This document shows, piece by piece, positions 1 through 10,380 of a stretch of 64,000 nt of DNA (positions are counted from its first letter, which is position 1; each line of letters starts with the position of its first letter). The stretch spans positions 18,191,743 to 18,255,742 of the forward strand of contig OY755240.1 of NCBI GenBank assembly GCA_963576725.1. The letters run 5' to 3'. Position numbers and translations under genes: made by a program. Under the pieces are notes generated by a model. That model did no database searches. It saw nothing but the letters and a program-made list of their open reading frames with translations, and was not told where the DNA came from. The stretch is from Azorinus chamasolen (taxonomy: Eukaryota; Mollusca; Bivalvia; Cardiida; Solecurtidae).

Positions 1-1
1 C

Positions 2-1462
2 ATAGATGAAGAGTTAATGGTTTTGACCGTTGAAACATTATCGTGCAGCAACCATGACAAAATTGCTAGTGCCACATTGAAAGATGAGCAATTCCAGACA
101 GTAAAACAAGTGGTTAGTTCTGGTTGGCCTAGTACAAAAAGTGTCGTGCCGTTACAGGCTTTGCCATTTTGGGACGTTCGTGACGAGTTAGCCGTATATA
201 ATGGTGTGTTGTACCGAGGTGAAAGGGTGTGTATACCAGCAGAGCTCAGATCAGAAACTCTTAATGCTATTCATAAATCGCATCTTGGAATTGTCAACTG
301 TAAGAAGCGTGCGAGGGAACTTGTATATTGGCCAGGTATGAACAGTCATATTGGAGAATTGATAAGCAAATGCACTTCATGCTTAACATACAGAAACAAG
401 CAAGTAAAAGAGCCAATGGTGATTCAGCCCATTCCATCTCTGCCTTGGAGCAAAGTAGGGACAGATCTATTCGAAATCAATGGAAATCATTACCTAATCA
501 TGGTTGATTACTTTTCAAATTTCATTGAAATAGCACCTTTACAACATGACACTAGAACAAGTTCTGTTTTGAAGCACATGAAGGAAAATATTGCACGTTA
601 TGGCATCATGGACACTTTGATCTCAGACAATGGTCCACAATTTGTGAGTAGCGAGTTCAAGAAATTTGTAACAGCATATGGTATTAACCACGTGACTTCC
701 TCACCGTTGCATCAGCAAGCAAACGGTCTTGCTGAAAGGGGTGTTCAATCTGTAAAGAACTTGATAAAGAAATGTTCTGAAACTGGTGACGATATCTATC
801 TAGCGTTATTAGAACTCCGAAATACACCGCGAGACCAGATAGGATCGCCCATGCAAAGGCTTATGGGTCGTAGAGCAAAAACACTGATCCCTATGTCAAA
901 GGTCTTGCGAAAGCCAGATTCAGCGCATGACAAAACAGAGAAAGTCGCATCAAAGCTTCTCGATTATAGACACACACAGAAGTTTTACTACGATCGACAT
1001 ACAAGGGCCAAGGATGACATAAAACCAGGGGATGCAGTCAGAATTCAGACTCCAGAAGGATGGAAACCAGCAGAATACATCCGTAACACAGATCATCCGC
1101 GTTCTCATATTGTTAGAGCAGGTGATAGTGGTCGCGAATATCGCCGGAATACTGAAATGCTTATGAAAACTCACGAGAAACCTCATGTGATTGTCGCGCA
1201 GCCATCAGAAGTTCCATATATTCCACCAGAGTCATACGCGACGCGAAAGAACGCGAGTGCTATTACTGATCGCGAAAGTGTGCCGATAGAAACAACAAAT
1301 CGCAAAAGTGAAAATGCAAAGACGTGTGACCGTCACATGACGCCAGAAAAACATTTGCGGTCAACAAACAGCAACATCACAGAAGGAACAAGAGAGCAAC
1401 CGACTCGCACAAGATCAGGAAGACTGATTAAGAAACCGAAACACCTAGCCAATTACGTGTAA
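2..1462 (+). CDS. pol: Ty3/Gypsy-type pol, C-terminal part with integrase (5' end outside window)
   Basis: The open frame runs from the window edge (no stop before the first ATG at 17) to TAA at 1460-1462, so this is the tail of a longer polyprotein. Counting from ATG 17, an HHCC zinc-binding domain is seen at H86, H89, C119, C122 with the YWPGM signature between the pairs. The integrase core has D150, D204 and E240, a D,D(35)E spacing typical of Ty3/Gypsy integrases. A basic C-terminal tail follows. The protein would insert reverse-transcribed element DNA in the nucleus. The visible part has no frameshift or stop, which suggests a fairly young copy. Reverse transcriptase and RNase H would lie upstream. 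The Gypsy call rests on the integrase core and the tail-to-LTR layout. Confidence 0.9.
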   Translation: MDEELMVLTVETLSCSNHDKIASATLKDEQFQTVKQVVSSGWPSTKSVVPLQALPFWDVRDELAVYNGVLYRGERVCIPAELRSETLNAIHKSHLGIVNCKKRARELVYWPGMNSHIGELISKCTSCLTYRNKQVKEPMVIQPIPSLPWSKVGTDLFEINGNHYLIMVDYFSNFIEIAPLQHDTRTSSVLKHMKENIARYGIMDTLISDNGPQFVSSEFKKFVTAYGINHVTSSPLHQQANGLAERGVQSVKNLIKKCSETGDDIYLALLELRNTPRDQIGSPMQRLMGRRAKTLIPMSKVLRKPDSAHDKTEKVASKLLDYRHTQKFYYDRHTRAKDDIKPGDAVRIQTPEGWKPAEYIRNTDHPRSHIVRAGDSGREYRRNTEMLMKTHEKPHVIVAQPSEVPYIPPESYATRKNASAITDRESVPIETTNRKSENAKTCDRHMTPEKHLRSTNSNITEGTREQPTRTRSGRLIKKPKHLANYV

Positions 1463-2081
1463 AATTCTAAAGGTCATCAAGTGCATTTTACGCGAGTGTT
1501 AAAAAGGGGCATAAATATCCCCAAGTGCTTACATAGGTCTAATTCATCAAAAATGGCTAGAGTGTTTACATGCTATCGTTAACTTAGCATAAACAGTGTG
1601 AATCTAGTCATCACATATAAAAATGTTAGTTCTAGTCATTTAGGTTAAACAATGCAGACCTAACCTTGTGCATGTATACATTATATGCTGTTTTTCTTGC
1701 TTTGCATATATGAATACACTCACAATGTCCAGCAAATGGTAATAGTTGGTACTTTATTTTTTTTACATGTTCAAAATTCATTAACAGTATTAAAGGGTAA
1801 AATGTTAATTATCAGAGATTAACTTGTGTAATAGTTCTAGTTATGTATTCTGTATAATCACATAGTTGTGTTAATTACACGTTGATAGTGCCAAGTATTT
1901 TTTCTCTCTTCTGTAGCTTTCTGGGTCAAATTAATCATTTCAAAAGAATGATAATAATTTATGTCAGGCAAGAAACTATAAGCAAATTTATTTTTATTAC
2001 TGATGCACTGATCAATTTGTAATAATTAGTTTAGTTTAATTTAGTTACCATGTTGTTTTGTTTGTTGTTGTTGTTTTTTTT
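1463..2081 (+). other. Non-coding spacer between pol stop and polypurine tract
   Basis: AT-rich sequence without an open frame, placed as the untranslated 3' part of the Gypsy element. No env-like frame is seen. Confidence 0.55.
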
Positions 2082-2490
2082 AAAAAAAGAAAGAAAAGGG
2101 GATGTCATGTATCTAGATCCATATAAGTTATGTTCGTAATTAGTACTCCTAGTACTTTGATATTGATATTTACATGTATGATCAAGGGAGATAATTGAGG
2201 CGGGTTCCGGTTAGGATTGTAATGGCGGTAAACATCACATGAGTCACAAAGGAAACACCGCATACAAAGCACACAGCCGCCCAACATCACCACAACGACA
2301 AACAGCAAATGTACACGAATATAAAAGACACAAAGAGACGCACGGACATAACAAACAAACAATAGGTGGAAGATGGAAGTACCGCTTTGGAAAGCAACAA
2401 GAGCAGGCTCTGATCAGATTACTCCTACAAGAGTCGTCGGATTTGGGTCTACTTCGTTAATAAATGTGAATCTAGGGGGTATAGGGTTAA
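2082..2490 (+). mobile_element. Polypurine tract and 3' LTR of the Gypsy element
   Basis: A purine run (A7 then GAAAGAAAAGGGGA) ends at about 2102 and is followed at once by TGTCATGTATC, the layout of a plus-strand primer next to the TG of a 3' LTR. An AATAAA polyadenylation-type hexamer is present near 2460. The right border is uncertain because the 5' LTR lies outside the window. Bases 2395-2456 look like a decayed family A hairpin core. The stretch 2220-2400 resembles 5225-5440. Confidence 0.55.
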
Positions 2491-2881
2491 TGTTATATCA
2501 TGTTAAAGAAGTCCCGTTATATTTTAGCATCACTTTTCCCTGGAATAATTGAAATATTCGACTTTTAGTCTCAATATGTTTTTTGCAAACAAGTCGTCAT
2601 GCTCGCAAAATATTGCTGATTGTCAAGTCCGAATAATGGTAGAACGTAAACTGATACTATGTATATTTATAAGGAATCTCATGGTTAGCCATTTAGCATC
2701 TAAATTGGAGATGACAATTGATTCATATAAAAAATATAATGGAACTTTAATTAACACGCATCGTGATTTGTCTATCAAATCCCTACATCCACTCTCTCCT
2801 CACTGTATATCTCTTCCAGTCTCTGTACCTTCTTCTTTGTTCTTTCTACATAAAACTTGCGTTTTGTTATCCATTAATATG

Positions 2882-3107
2882 TTAACCAACTCCCTCTTAT
2901 TGATGCATTTTGACACCTCCTCTGTAAAAGGCCTTTTTTAAACCATTATGACAAATAAAGCAATTGTTCCATAGGTACACGTGCTCTTTTTACCACAATG
3001 ATTTCAAAAATTACACAACTGTAAAAGTTTCCGTTTTTCTAGTAAATGTTATTATTCAGTAAATGTGTGGAAAGAGATTGTGTCTAAAAACCGTTTACGA
3101 GGGTTAA
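2882..3107 (+). repeat. Family B MITE, diverged
   Basis: Begins with TTAACC and carries the family B order: a GCATTTTGACACCTCTGTAA-like left arm, a decayed hairpin core, then the TCTAAAAACCG right flank and GGGTTAA. It shares its right TTAA with the next copy. Confidence 0.7.
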
Positions 3108-3304
3108 CCCACTTCCTTATATTGAAGTCTTTTGACGCCTCTGTAAAATCACTTTTTGAAATATTGTGATAAATAGAGCATTTGCTCTATAGGTTTCAAA
3201 ACTAGAAAATTCTAAAAGTTTTCATTTTTGTAGTTGATGATCCTTTTCGTCGGATTTATTCAAAGAGATTGGGTCTAAATATAGCCTATGATGCAAAGGG
3301 TTAA
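3104..3304 (+). repeat. Family B MITE, right core arm deleted
   Basis: Bounded by TTAA on both sides. The left core arm (GATAAATAGAGCATTTGCTC) is present, but most of the right arm is lost. Confidence 0.75.
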
Positions 3305-3309
3305 GCGTG

Positions 3310-3375
3310 ACCTCTGTTAGCATATGCAACAGCTTGGATCCGGATGATACGCAGTATAACTCCGCGTCTCATAAG
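3310..3375 (+). repeat. Family C MITE fragment
   Basis: Half core with CAGCTTGGATCCGGATGA and GCGTCTCATAAGG, both decayed. Confidence 0.5.
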
Positions 3376-3554
3376 GGTCAGAGTATTTTTAACTTAGTCA
3401 TTAGGTTGTCAAAGACTCTATTGAATTGGAAGTACTCATATTGTAACAAGAGCCAAGTTTAAGGAGGCACTGTTTTACATTGTCGGATAAGATTTAATTC
3501 AATCGTTTAGCTGTCCATTTGCAAGCTTTTCTCTCTTACTTAATATCTACTTCC

Positions 3555-3636
3555 GTATTCCTTCCCAGCCATACTCACGTTGTGTTAGTATATATCTATA
3601 TACTAACACAACGTGAGTATGGCTGGGAAGGAATAC
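3555..3636. repeat. Perfect 82-bp palindrome
   Basis: Two 40-nt arms (3555-3594 and 3597-3636) are exact reverse complements around a 2-nt loop (TC). No direct target duplication or known MITE end is seen. The arms contain CCCAGCCATACTCACGTTG. Confidence 0.95.
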
Positions 3637-3856
3637 TTCCCATACACACAATATGCACCAAATACATAATAAAAAAGTATATGTAAAACAATACAGAAAC
3701 AAAACTATATTAAGAACTCCTAAAAATTAAGGAACTTATATACAAAACATGTATAATTATCAGCAAACATTGCCAGAATGTCTCAGTATTTATCAAAGCC
3801 TTCTGGGTACACAGATTCCCAGATAAGACGCGTATATTTCAACATTTTCAAGAATG

Positions 3857-3924
3857 TTCTCAAGCTTTTGATTGGTCAGATTTGAGCCACAGGCTCAAAT
3901 CTGACCAATCAAAAACTTGAGAAC
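3857..3924. repeat. Family G core inverted repeat
   Basis: Arms with CTTTTGATTGGTCAGATTTG facing their complement around a 3-nt loop. The outer GTCCATGC ends found in other family G copies are missing here. Confidence 0.75.
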
Positions 3925-3955
3925 GATCTTTATCCATCCAATCCTCTAGTTACTG

Positions 3956-4616
3956 TGATCACATTTTACAAGCGTCTCGAAGAGACAGTTCTAAAGAGGG
4001 GTCACGGTGTAGGCTTTGGTGGAGTAATGACGATTAACCCTTCGCTGGCTATTCACGTCAATATACCTACCTGTAAATAGTGAAGACCCAGATGAGACAG
4101 CTCCTGCAGGAGCTGTCTCATCAGGGTCTGCACTATTTACAAGTTGATTGTGCAACCAGTGCACTCCACAGCAGTGATCACATTTTACAAGCGTCTCGAA
4201 GAGACAATTCTAAAGAGGGGTCACGGTGTAGGCTTTGGTGGATTAATGACGATTAACCCTTCGCTGGCTATTCACATCAATATACCTACCTGTAAATAGT
4301 GAAGACCCAGATGAGACAGCTCCTGCAGGAGCTGTCTCATCAGGGTCTGCACTATTTACAAGTTGATTGTGCAACCAGTGCACTCCACAGCAGTGATCAC
4401 ATTTTACAAGCGTCTCGAAGAGACAATTCTAAAGAGGTGTCACGGTGTAGGCTTTGGTGGATTAATGACGATTAACCCTTCGCTGGCTATTCACGTCAAT
4501 ATACCTACCTGTAAATAGTGAAGACCCAGATGAGACAGCTCCTGCAGGAGCTGTCTCATCAGGGTCTGCACTATTTACAAGTTGATTGTGCAACCAGTGC
4601 ACTCCACAGCAGTGAT
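3956..4616. repeat. Tandem array, 3 x 219 bp, one palindrome per unit
   Basis: Units start at 3956, 4175 and 4394 and are almost identical. Each holds half of a family F hairpin (TCTAAAGAGGGGTCACGGTG) and a complete palindrome with arms GTAAATAGTGAAGACCCAGA / CAGGGTCTGCACTATTTAC around CAGCTCCTGCAGGAGCTG. This is a satellite-like amplification of a MITE composite. Confidence 0.9.
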
Positions 4617-5224
4617 TGCATATCCAAATACTTGTACACAGTGAAGATATATAATTATACAACAGGGCGTGGGTAAAGAAGGAGAATGTGTTTTAAAATT
4701 CAGCAAGAGAAGGATTAAAGTACTGTAGCTCTATGTACAGTAAAGTATATCTAATACGACCATTCAAAGATCTGATGATTCCAATTTTGTAGGAGTTTGC
4801 TGTATCACTAAGCAACCATCTGATTTTACAGTTTCCTATGTTACTAAATCAAAAGCTCACTTTATCAGGAATATACTAAACAGGGAAAACATCATTAACA
4901 ATGGTAATGTTCATCATTTCGTCTAACACTATTTAATGTCCGCAGCAAACAGTTCTTTGGAGGTTCTTATTTCGCCATAGTAATCGTTCCCTCCTTGCGT
5001 TTTGTCGTTTCTAAGCATAATTATTATCCGATCTATCACAGTTAGGACGAGGAATATGGCATGGCATCTGAAATGAATTGAATAGTGTATTATGTAACAT
5101 CACAGTCTTTGTTCGTTAACACTTTCCTGTTTTATGTTTATTCCAAATAGCAATACCTACTGAATATTCATAGACAAAATTGTTATATTTAAATATATTG
5201 GAGGTTCAACACTATATGGAAAAA

Positions 5225-5535
5225 TAGTCAAACAGGGAGAGCCACACACGAAATGACACCGCACCAAACACTATCAAACAAGAAACGGTAAAGACACAAG
5301 ACAAAACATAACAGGACGCATATCAAGACGAAAAACATTAAACATTAAGCATATTAAACAACAAAATTGACCGTAGGCTGAAAGCAGGAGTACCGCCTTG
5401 GAACGGCCAGCAACCAAAATAAGCTACTGGGGGACTTAAACCTGGTTCTATTAGCAAACAGGGCAGACCCTTAGAGAGGAGCCGTCTGATCTGGGTCTTC
5501 TCTGTTTGCAAATGCACGAAAATGTGTTAATATGA
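5225..5535. repeat. Dispersed repeat with family A core
   Basis: The stretch containing GTACCGCCTTGGAA resembles the LTR region at 2220-2400. It is followed by a reverse-oriented family A core at 5454-5510 (GCAAACAGGGCAGACCC ... GGGTCTTCTCTGTTTGC). Confidence 0.55.
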
Positions 5536-5879
5536 AGAAAAAGTTTAACCATTGGAACGTGGAATCGTCCATCACGGTAAAGTTAATTCAATTGGATTAA
5601 AACTGATGGATGATTTTCAATGACAAGTAGTTCAGGCCTTTATCAGAGATGTCATATCGGAGCTCGCAGTTCTGGTCTACATTTTTCGCAAACGTCAATA
5701 CATTCTTTCCCAACATTAAAAGGGTTAATTCGTTTGGCACAAAGTAATTTTCATCTGCAAACAGTGTCGTCTGATGTAAGTTGCACAGATGATTGTCTCC
5801 ACTTTATTCTTACAAACGTAAGTGTTATGTCAAATAATGTGCGTCTTGATAAGACGTCGGGCTTCTCGACGAGTTATCT

Positions 5880-6057
5880 GGGTCCATGCTTATAAAGCTT
5901 TTAGTTGAGTCTGAGTTTCGTTCTCAAGCTTTTGATTGGTCAGATTTGAGTTCTCAAGCTGTTGATTGGTCAGATTTGAGCCAAAGGCTCAAATCTGACC
6001 AATCAAAAACTTGAGAACGAACTCAGACTCAACTAAACGTTTTATAAGCATGGACCC
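5880..6057 (+). repeat. Family G foldback element
   Basis: Ends GGGTCCATGCTTATAAAG and its complement enclose nearly the whole element as one inverted repeat. The left arm holds an extra 30-bp copy of the TTGATTGGTCAGATTTGAG block. Confidence 0.85.
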
Positions 6058-6132
6058 AGGGCCCAAACTATTTGGAAACGTAATGGTAGATTTGCCTATT
6101 TTAGCTTGATATATTAGTCGCATTCTGGCGAA

Positions 6133-6360
6133 TGAGTTAATGCTTTACTTTACCTTTAGCCTGCTATGGGCGGATAAGTGAATACCTGTGTAAACAGTTT
6201 GGATCAAGATGAGACGCCGAGTAACTTGTCGTCTCATCAGGATCCGAACTGACATCCGGATTGCATTTCGGTAGACAAAAATATTATAGTTTGCATTTTG
6301 AAAATGTAGCGGTGAAAAATTCTGTGAAAATAATTTGCTCAGCAGGCTTAAGGTTAAATA
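6133..6360 (+). repeat. Family C MITE, decayed
   Basis: Core AACAGTTTGGATCAAGATGA ... GTCTCATCAGGATCCGAAC. The outer ends are approximate (GAGTTAATGC; GCTTAAGGTTAA). Confidence 0.65.
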
Positions 6361-6388
6361 CGCCTTCATTTGCATTTGAAAACATTTG

Positions 6389-6570
6389 TTAACCCAGTAA
6401 ACTACTACAGGAGCCGTCTGATCAGGCTCTTCTTCATTTGTTTATGATATAATGTAGATATGATTCTACAGTTTCTGTCATAGCCAAAAAATCCTCTGCT
6501 ATTATAACAAATAATCTAATTAATATTCATGATGTCATTCTAACATAATTTTTTCTGGAGTAAAGGTTTA
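6389..6570 (+). repeat. Family A2 MITE, left core arm deleted
   Basis: TTAACCCAGTAAACTACTAC passes straight into AGGAGCCGTCTGATCAGGCT, followed by the A2 right flank (GATTCTACAGTTTCTGTCAT, AATATTCATGATGTCATT). Confidence 0.7.
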
Positions 6571-6739
6571 TCGTATCAGTCGTTATTCTATGTTTACTGG
6601 TTAATCAACAATTACATTGCTACCTCAACTGATGAGTAAGTCCCAAGGAAACGGCTCCTCCATGTCAGTCCTTTGTTCCCCATTTCAGTTCGAGCAAACG
6701 CATACTCTCTAGCGTGCTCTGCAAAACAAAATGTATATA

Positions 6740-6992
6740 AAATTGAACTTATATCTCGAACTACAAGGAAACATACAAATTACTTCGAGGTAACAGAGGT
6801 TCGAGTCATTCGATTTCTAATCTCAATTTCTCAAGTTTCCAGTAATGCTGAAAGCTCCTGTAGATGTTACTAAGCTGTCATGTGTGTGCCTAGATATGGG
6901 TATAGATACATTTTAGAACAAGTCTGTAGTATTAAGTTTGAAATGACCGAACTTGTGCTTCGAGTTATCGCCAAGCTCGAGTTATCTGAGAT
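6740..6992 (+). repeat. Family H pogo-like MITE, decayed
   Basis: Shares TTGAACTTATATCTCGAACT and the ordered flanks (TTCGAG, GCTGAAAGCTCCTGTAG, TCGAGTTATC) with the complete copy at 54473-54752. Confidence 0.6.
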
Positions 6993-7519
6993 GGAGATCT
7001 GTTAAACGCTGCTGGGAACAAGCCAGTATCCAATAGTAAAAACGAGTGAATTGTTTTTTCACAAACGCTAAGGGTCAAACCTGTTTCAAAAGTCCGTAAT
7101 TGTACAAAAAACAACCAAACGTTTCCTGTGGTAATTAATCACTTACTGTACATGTAAAAATGTTTGTATTTTAGAGTTACTTCCCTTTTCACGGAGATTA
7201 ATGAAGAGGAGAACATTCTTCCATTTTCTGGTCTGTATTTTTAATTTACACGCTTTTCTGTTTAATAAACTTTTTATTCATATCGTTCATTCAACATTTG
7301 TGTTTAACAGAGAATTTCATCAATGCAGAAAAACATGCACGACGTTGTGATAAAACTGATCATATTGCGGACATACCTATATCGGACATTACTCAATTTT
7401 ATACTTCATACAGGTTTATTAAGGAGAATATTAAATTCGGGAGACAACGCATTCGCAAATTAACGCGAAATATAAATTCTCGCTAATAAAACCTGTTTTA
7501 CAGTAATTAAATCAATAAT

Positions 7520-7705
7520 CAAATAGACACATCAATGTTTGGTCATGTCATAAACTGTAGACTCATATCCAAATAATTCCATAAGCAAACAGAGCACAAA
7601 CAGAGCAGACCCTAATCAAACAGCTCCTACATGAGCCGTTTGATCTGGGTTTGCTCTGTTTGCAAAGGTACAGAAAGGTGTATTTATGGAGTAAAGTAGT
7701 AAAAC
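7520..7705 (-). repeat. Family A2 MITE, reverse, partial
   Basis: Core CAAACAGAGCAGACCCTAAT ... GAGCCGTTTGATCTGGGTTT, with the A2 left flank in reverse (TATTTATGGAGTAAAG). Confidence 0.75.
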
Positions 7706-7761
7706 AAGTCATTATCTGTGCTGATATCATAAACATACATGCCATATATTGTATAACTGAG

Positions 7762-7904
7762 TCAAACGTTACCATAATAGGTTGATGTGTTTTGTGCTCG
7801 GTGTTGTTTCTTTCTATAACGCTTCACGCACACAGCAACCACCAACAGAGCAACCAGCAGTCCACAGAAACCCAGACTCAGCCAGATCACAATAGTCCAA
7901 CTCT
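7762..7904 (-). CDS. Last exon of a single-pass membrane protein (transmembrane segment and short tail)
   Basis: On the minus strand, GTTGCAG at 7905 and above acts as a splice acceptor. The exon opens in phase 1 and encodes 46 residues before TGA (7762-7764). Residues 3-26 form one hydrophobic helix (IVIWLSLGFCGLLVALLVV is its core), followed at once by a basic stop-transfer cluster (KRYRKK) and a short tail ending TYYGNV. This is the end of a type I membrane protein with its ectodomain encoded upstream, at higher coordinates. The frame is clean and the codon use is gene-like. I do not recognise the family. The next exon may be 8379-8392. The Harbinger insertion at about 8.6-12 kb would then lie in its intron. 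Confidence 0.65.
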
Positions 7905-7944
7905 CTGCAACAGGGGGCATTTAAACTGTGGTGTGTTCGAAATG

Positions 7945-8067
7945 CAGTAGAACCTGGCATAAGCTGCCATTCATTTATTAACCCTAAGACCCTGTATTAA
8001 GCTACCATCTGCGTTACAGACCGGTAAAAAGACCTCTTTTGATGGCTGTTGAAGAGAGGTTCTACTG
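7945..8067. repeat. Family E-like MITE
   Basis: Inverted ends CAGTAGAACCT / AGGTTCTACTG with a TA after the right end. Short, with a degenerate inside. Confidence 0.6.
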
Positions 8068-8378
8068 TACATATTTATTCATAAAGAATGATATCAATGT
8101 GGCCAATTTTGAGCAGAAAATCAATCTTAATTTCAAGGAAACTGTTTCGCTTATAATAAAGACTATTACGATTTTTTAAATCAGAATAAACTCGTTTTTA
8201 TTTCAGCAATAATTTCAACTCTATAAAACTTTATTTCATACACATGCCCTAGAAATTTGTATTTATATCATAAAACATTATTATGCTAAACTATTCATGG
8301 TTCTGAGCCTGATATAAAATATAATAATAAAACGTAACACTGCAATACATAAATGTGAGTCTATAAAATAAACATTAC

Positions 8379-8392
8379 CGTTTTCCTTGTCC
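8379..8392 (-). CDS. Candidate 14-nt microexon of the membrane-protein gene
   Basis: On the minus strand a strong pyrimidine tract and acceptor (TTTTTCTCTCTTTGTTCTAG) is followed by GGACAAGGAAAACG and a donor GTAATG. Used in phase 2 it leaves one G, which fits the phase of exon 7762-7904 and would encode a polar DKENE juxtamembrane stretch. Both splice sites and the phase agree, but an exon this short can arise by chance. Confidence 0.4.
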
Positions 8393-8664
8393 CTAGAACA
8401 AAGAGAGAAAAACAACTGATTATATAAATAACAGTAAAGGAGGTGTGTAAAATCTGTAGATAAGATGTGATGTGCACATCTTACTTCTCAGTCAAAGTTT
8501 ATATTGCTGCCACTCCAAGGCGATTCTTATGAGTTTCAGTAAGGGAGATATGGTTTGGCAGAGAAACATAAAACATATTTAACTAGATTTTATAAATATG
8601 CGTCTTATCTACATTTGAATTACATATTAAAATAGTATCTTTGTCTGTTTCTTGTAGCACATAG

Positions 8665-9567
8665 TTTCGATGTGGCTACAGCACTGTGGTATGGAGTGTG
8701 AAGGAAGTCTGTCAGGCCATCATACAGGAACTGAAGGATGAAGTCATGCCACTCCCAAGGACCCAGGAGGACTGGAAGGCCATTTCCCAGCAGTTCCAAG
8801 ACCGATGGAACGTTCCTTATGCACTGTGGGCCCTGGATGGAAAGCACATAGCCATCAGGAAACCACATAACTCAGGAAGTGTGTTCTACAACTACAAACG
8901 CTTCTTCTCCATGGTGCTGTTAGCGCTGGTGGATGCGGATTATAAATTCATCTGGATAGACACTGGTGGAGAAGGTCATCAATCCGACGCACAGCTGTTT
9001 GGTGCTTCAGAACTGAAAAAATGTATTGATGACAACACCATAAATTTCCCTGACAGCGATCCCCTGCCCAATGATGACAGACGCACACCCTACTACATCC
9101 TGGGGGATGATGCCTTTCCCCTGAGGACTTTCCTCATGAAACCCTATGGTAGAAGGGGTCTGGACAATGACATGCTGGTTGCCAACTACAGGTTTTCCAG
9201 GGGCAGGCGTGTGGAGAATAGTTTCGGAATACTGGCAAACAGATGGAGATGCTTCCTGGGCACCTTGGAACAAGGACCTGATGTGGCACGGTTACTGGTG
9301 GAGACAGGAGTTATCCTCCACAGCTTACTGAGGATCAGGTTCCCTGCCATTGGAAATGCAGACGTGGACCGAGATAGTGAGGATCATAACAACATCCCTG
9401 GTGCATGGAGGGCAGACCTACAGGTGGAGGAAATACCCCAGCCCCAGGCACCAAACAGAGACAATTGTGAGGGCAAAGTGATGAGGGACTATCTTAAGGC
9501 CTATTTTAACAGTGAAGCCGGTTCAGTTCCGTGGCAAGAGAGACTAGCAGGAGTGGATATTAATTAA
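8665..9567 (+). CDS. HARBI1: PIF/Harbinger transposase (HARBI1-like), C-terminal exon
   Basis: The frame is open from a likely splice acceptor (CACATAG, 8658-8664) to TAA at 9565-9567. There is no usable ATG near its start, so the N-terminal part must lie in an upstream exon, which I could not find. The DDE-type nuclease core is visible: ALDGKHIAIRKP holds the first acidic residue, ILGDDAFPL the second and VENSFGILANRWR the third. The protein cuts and joins the ends of its element and normally acts with a MADF/Myb-like partner, here the broken minus-strand gene at 10381-11525 facing it tail to tail. No stop or frameshift is seen in this exon. It is transposon-derived. Domestication cannot be judged from one copy. 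Confidence 0.88.
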   Translation, partial: FRCGYSTVVWSVKEVCQAIIQELKDEVMPLPRTQEDWKAISQQFQDRWNVPYALWALDGKHIAIRKPHNSGSVFYNYKRFFSMVLLALVDADYKFIWIDTGGEGHQSDAQLFGASELKKCIDDNTINFPDSDPLPNDDRRTPYYILGDDAFPLRTFLMKPYGRRGLDNDMLVANYRFSRGRRVENSFGILANRWRCFLGTLEQGPDVARLLVETGVILHSLLRIRFPAIGNADVDRDSEDHNNIPGAWRADLQVEEIPQPQAPNRDNCEGKVMRDYLKAYFNSEAGSVPWQERLAGVDIN

Positions 9568-9689
9568 ATAATGACGTTTGGTGTTAAACTGTTTTACGAC
9601 ATTTATTATTAGTGTTAATAAATGCTCTTTTTTACCAACATAATGGTCTTCGATTTCGGATTATCTCCATTTTAACAATTTTGAATCTT

Positions 9690-9910
9690 CCTGGTGCCCC
9701 TATCATTCGGTTAAAGTTTAGCTTGTACCTAGTAGTGGTTCTGGAGAAGAAGTCGAACACGTGAAAGGGTAACGGACAGACGGACGGACAGACGACGGAC
9801 ACCGGAACAAATCACAACAGAAGTGATCAGCTCCGCCCGGGAATCGAACCCAGGTTGTCGGATTTGCAGTCCAACGCTTTGCTGGGTGAGCTAACCGGGT
9901 GGGCTTCTGC
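9690..9910 (-). mobile_element. tRNA-derived SINE
   Basis: On the minus strand, 9830-9905 has a tRNA-Cys-like head: a D-arm beginning TTAGCTCA, an anticodon loop CTGCAAA (GCA), and a B box GGTTCGATTC. The 5' and 3' acceptor halves do not pair, so it is not a working tRNA. The body to the left contains a CGGACAGACGGACGG microsatellite (about 9773-9803). Confidence 0.65.
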
Positions 9911-10380
9911 TGGCCTTCGGTTGGACTTTGGATTTTCAGGTTTGGATTTTATTTTTTTATTTTTTTTTTATTTTTTTTTGACTTTTTGGTGTGTTTTTTT
10001 TCAAGTTTTATTTGTATCATAAAACTGAAAGAAAAAATACATGTTTATTATAGCCATGATTGTCGTAATCATATCATATGAACAAAAACTTAAACACATC
10101 ACTAAATACATACAGCTAATAGCACACAGTATAAGTAGCAAACAGCTAAGCACAAAGTCTAAGGGGTCGAGAATGTGGACCTGCCAATCTGGGTGGTTTC
10201 CGTCAAGGTGTCTGTGACCGGAGTGGTAGCTGCTGTAGGACCCACGTCCATCAGCATCTCAGACAGGCCGAATGGCGCTTCCTCCTGGGACACATGAGCA
10301 CTGGAGGTCCTCATGGGCTGCTGGCTCTCGACAGGAGGCGCCATGACGGTGTAAGTAGATGTCTGGCGGGCCAGATCCTC

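Noticed and set aside
9007..9273. Minus-strand frame inside the transposase
   Set aside because: Shadow of the HARBI1-like reading frame.
9830..9905. Functional tRNA-Cys gene on the minus strand
   Set aside because: Anticodon and B box look right, but the acceptor halves do not pair and the sequence continues into a SINE body.
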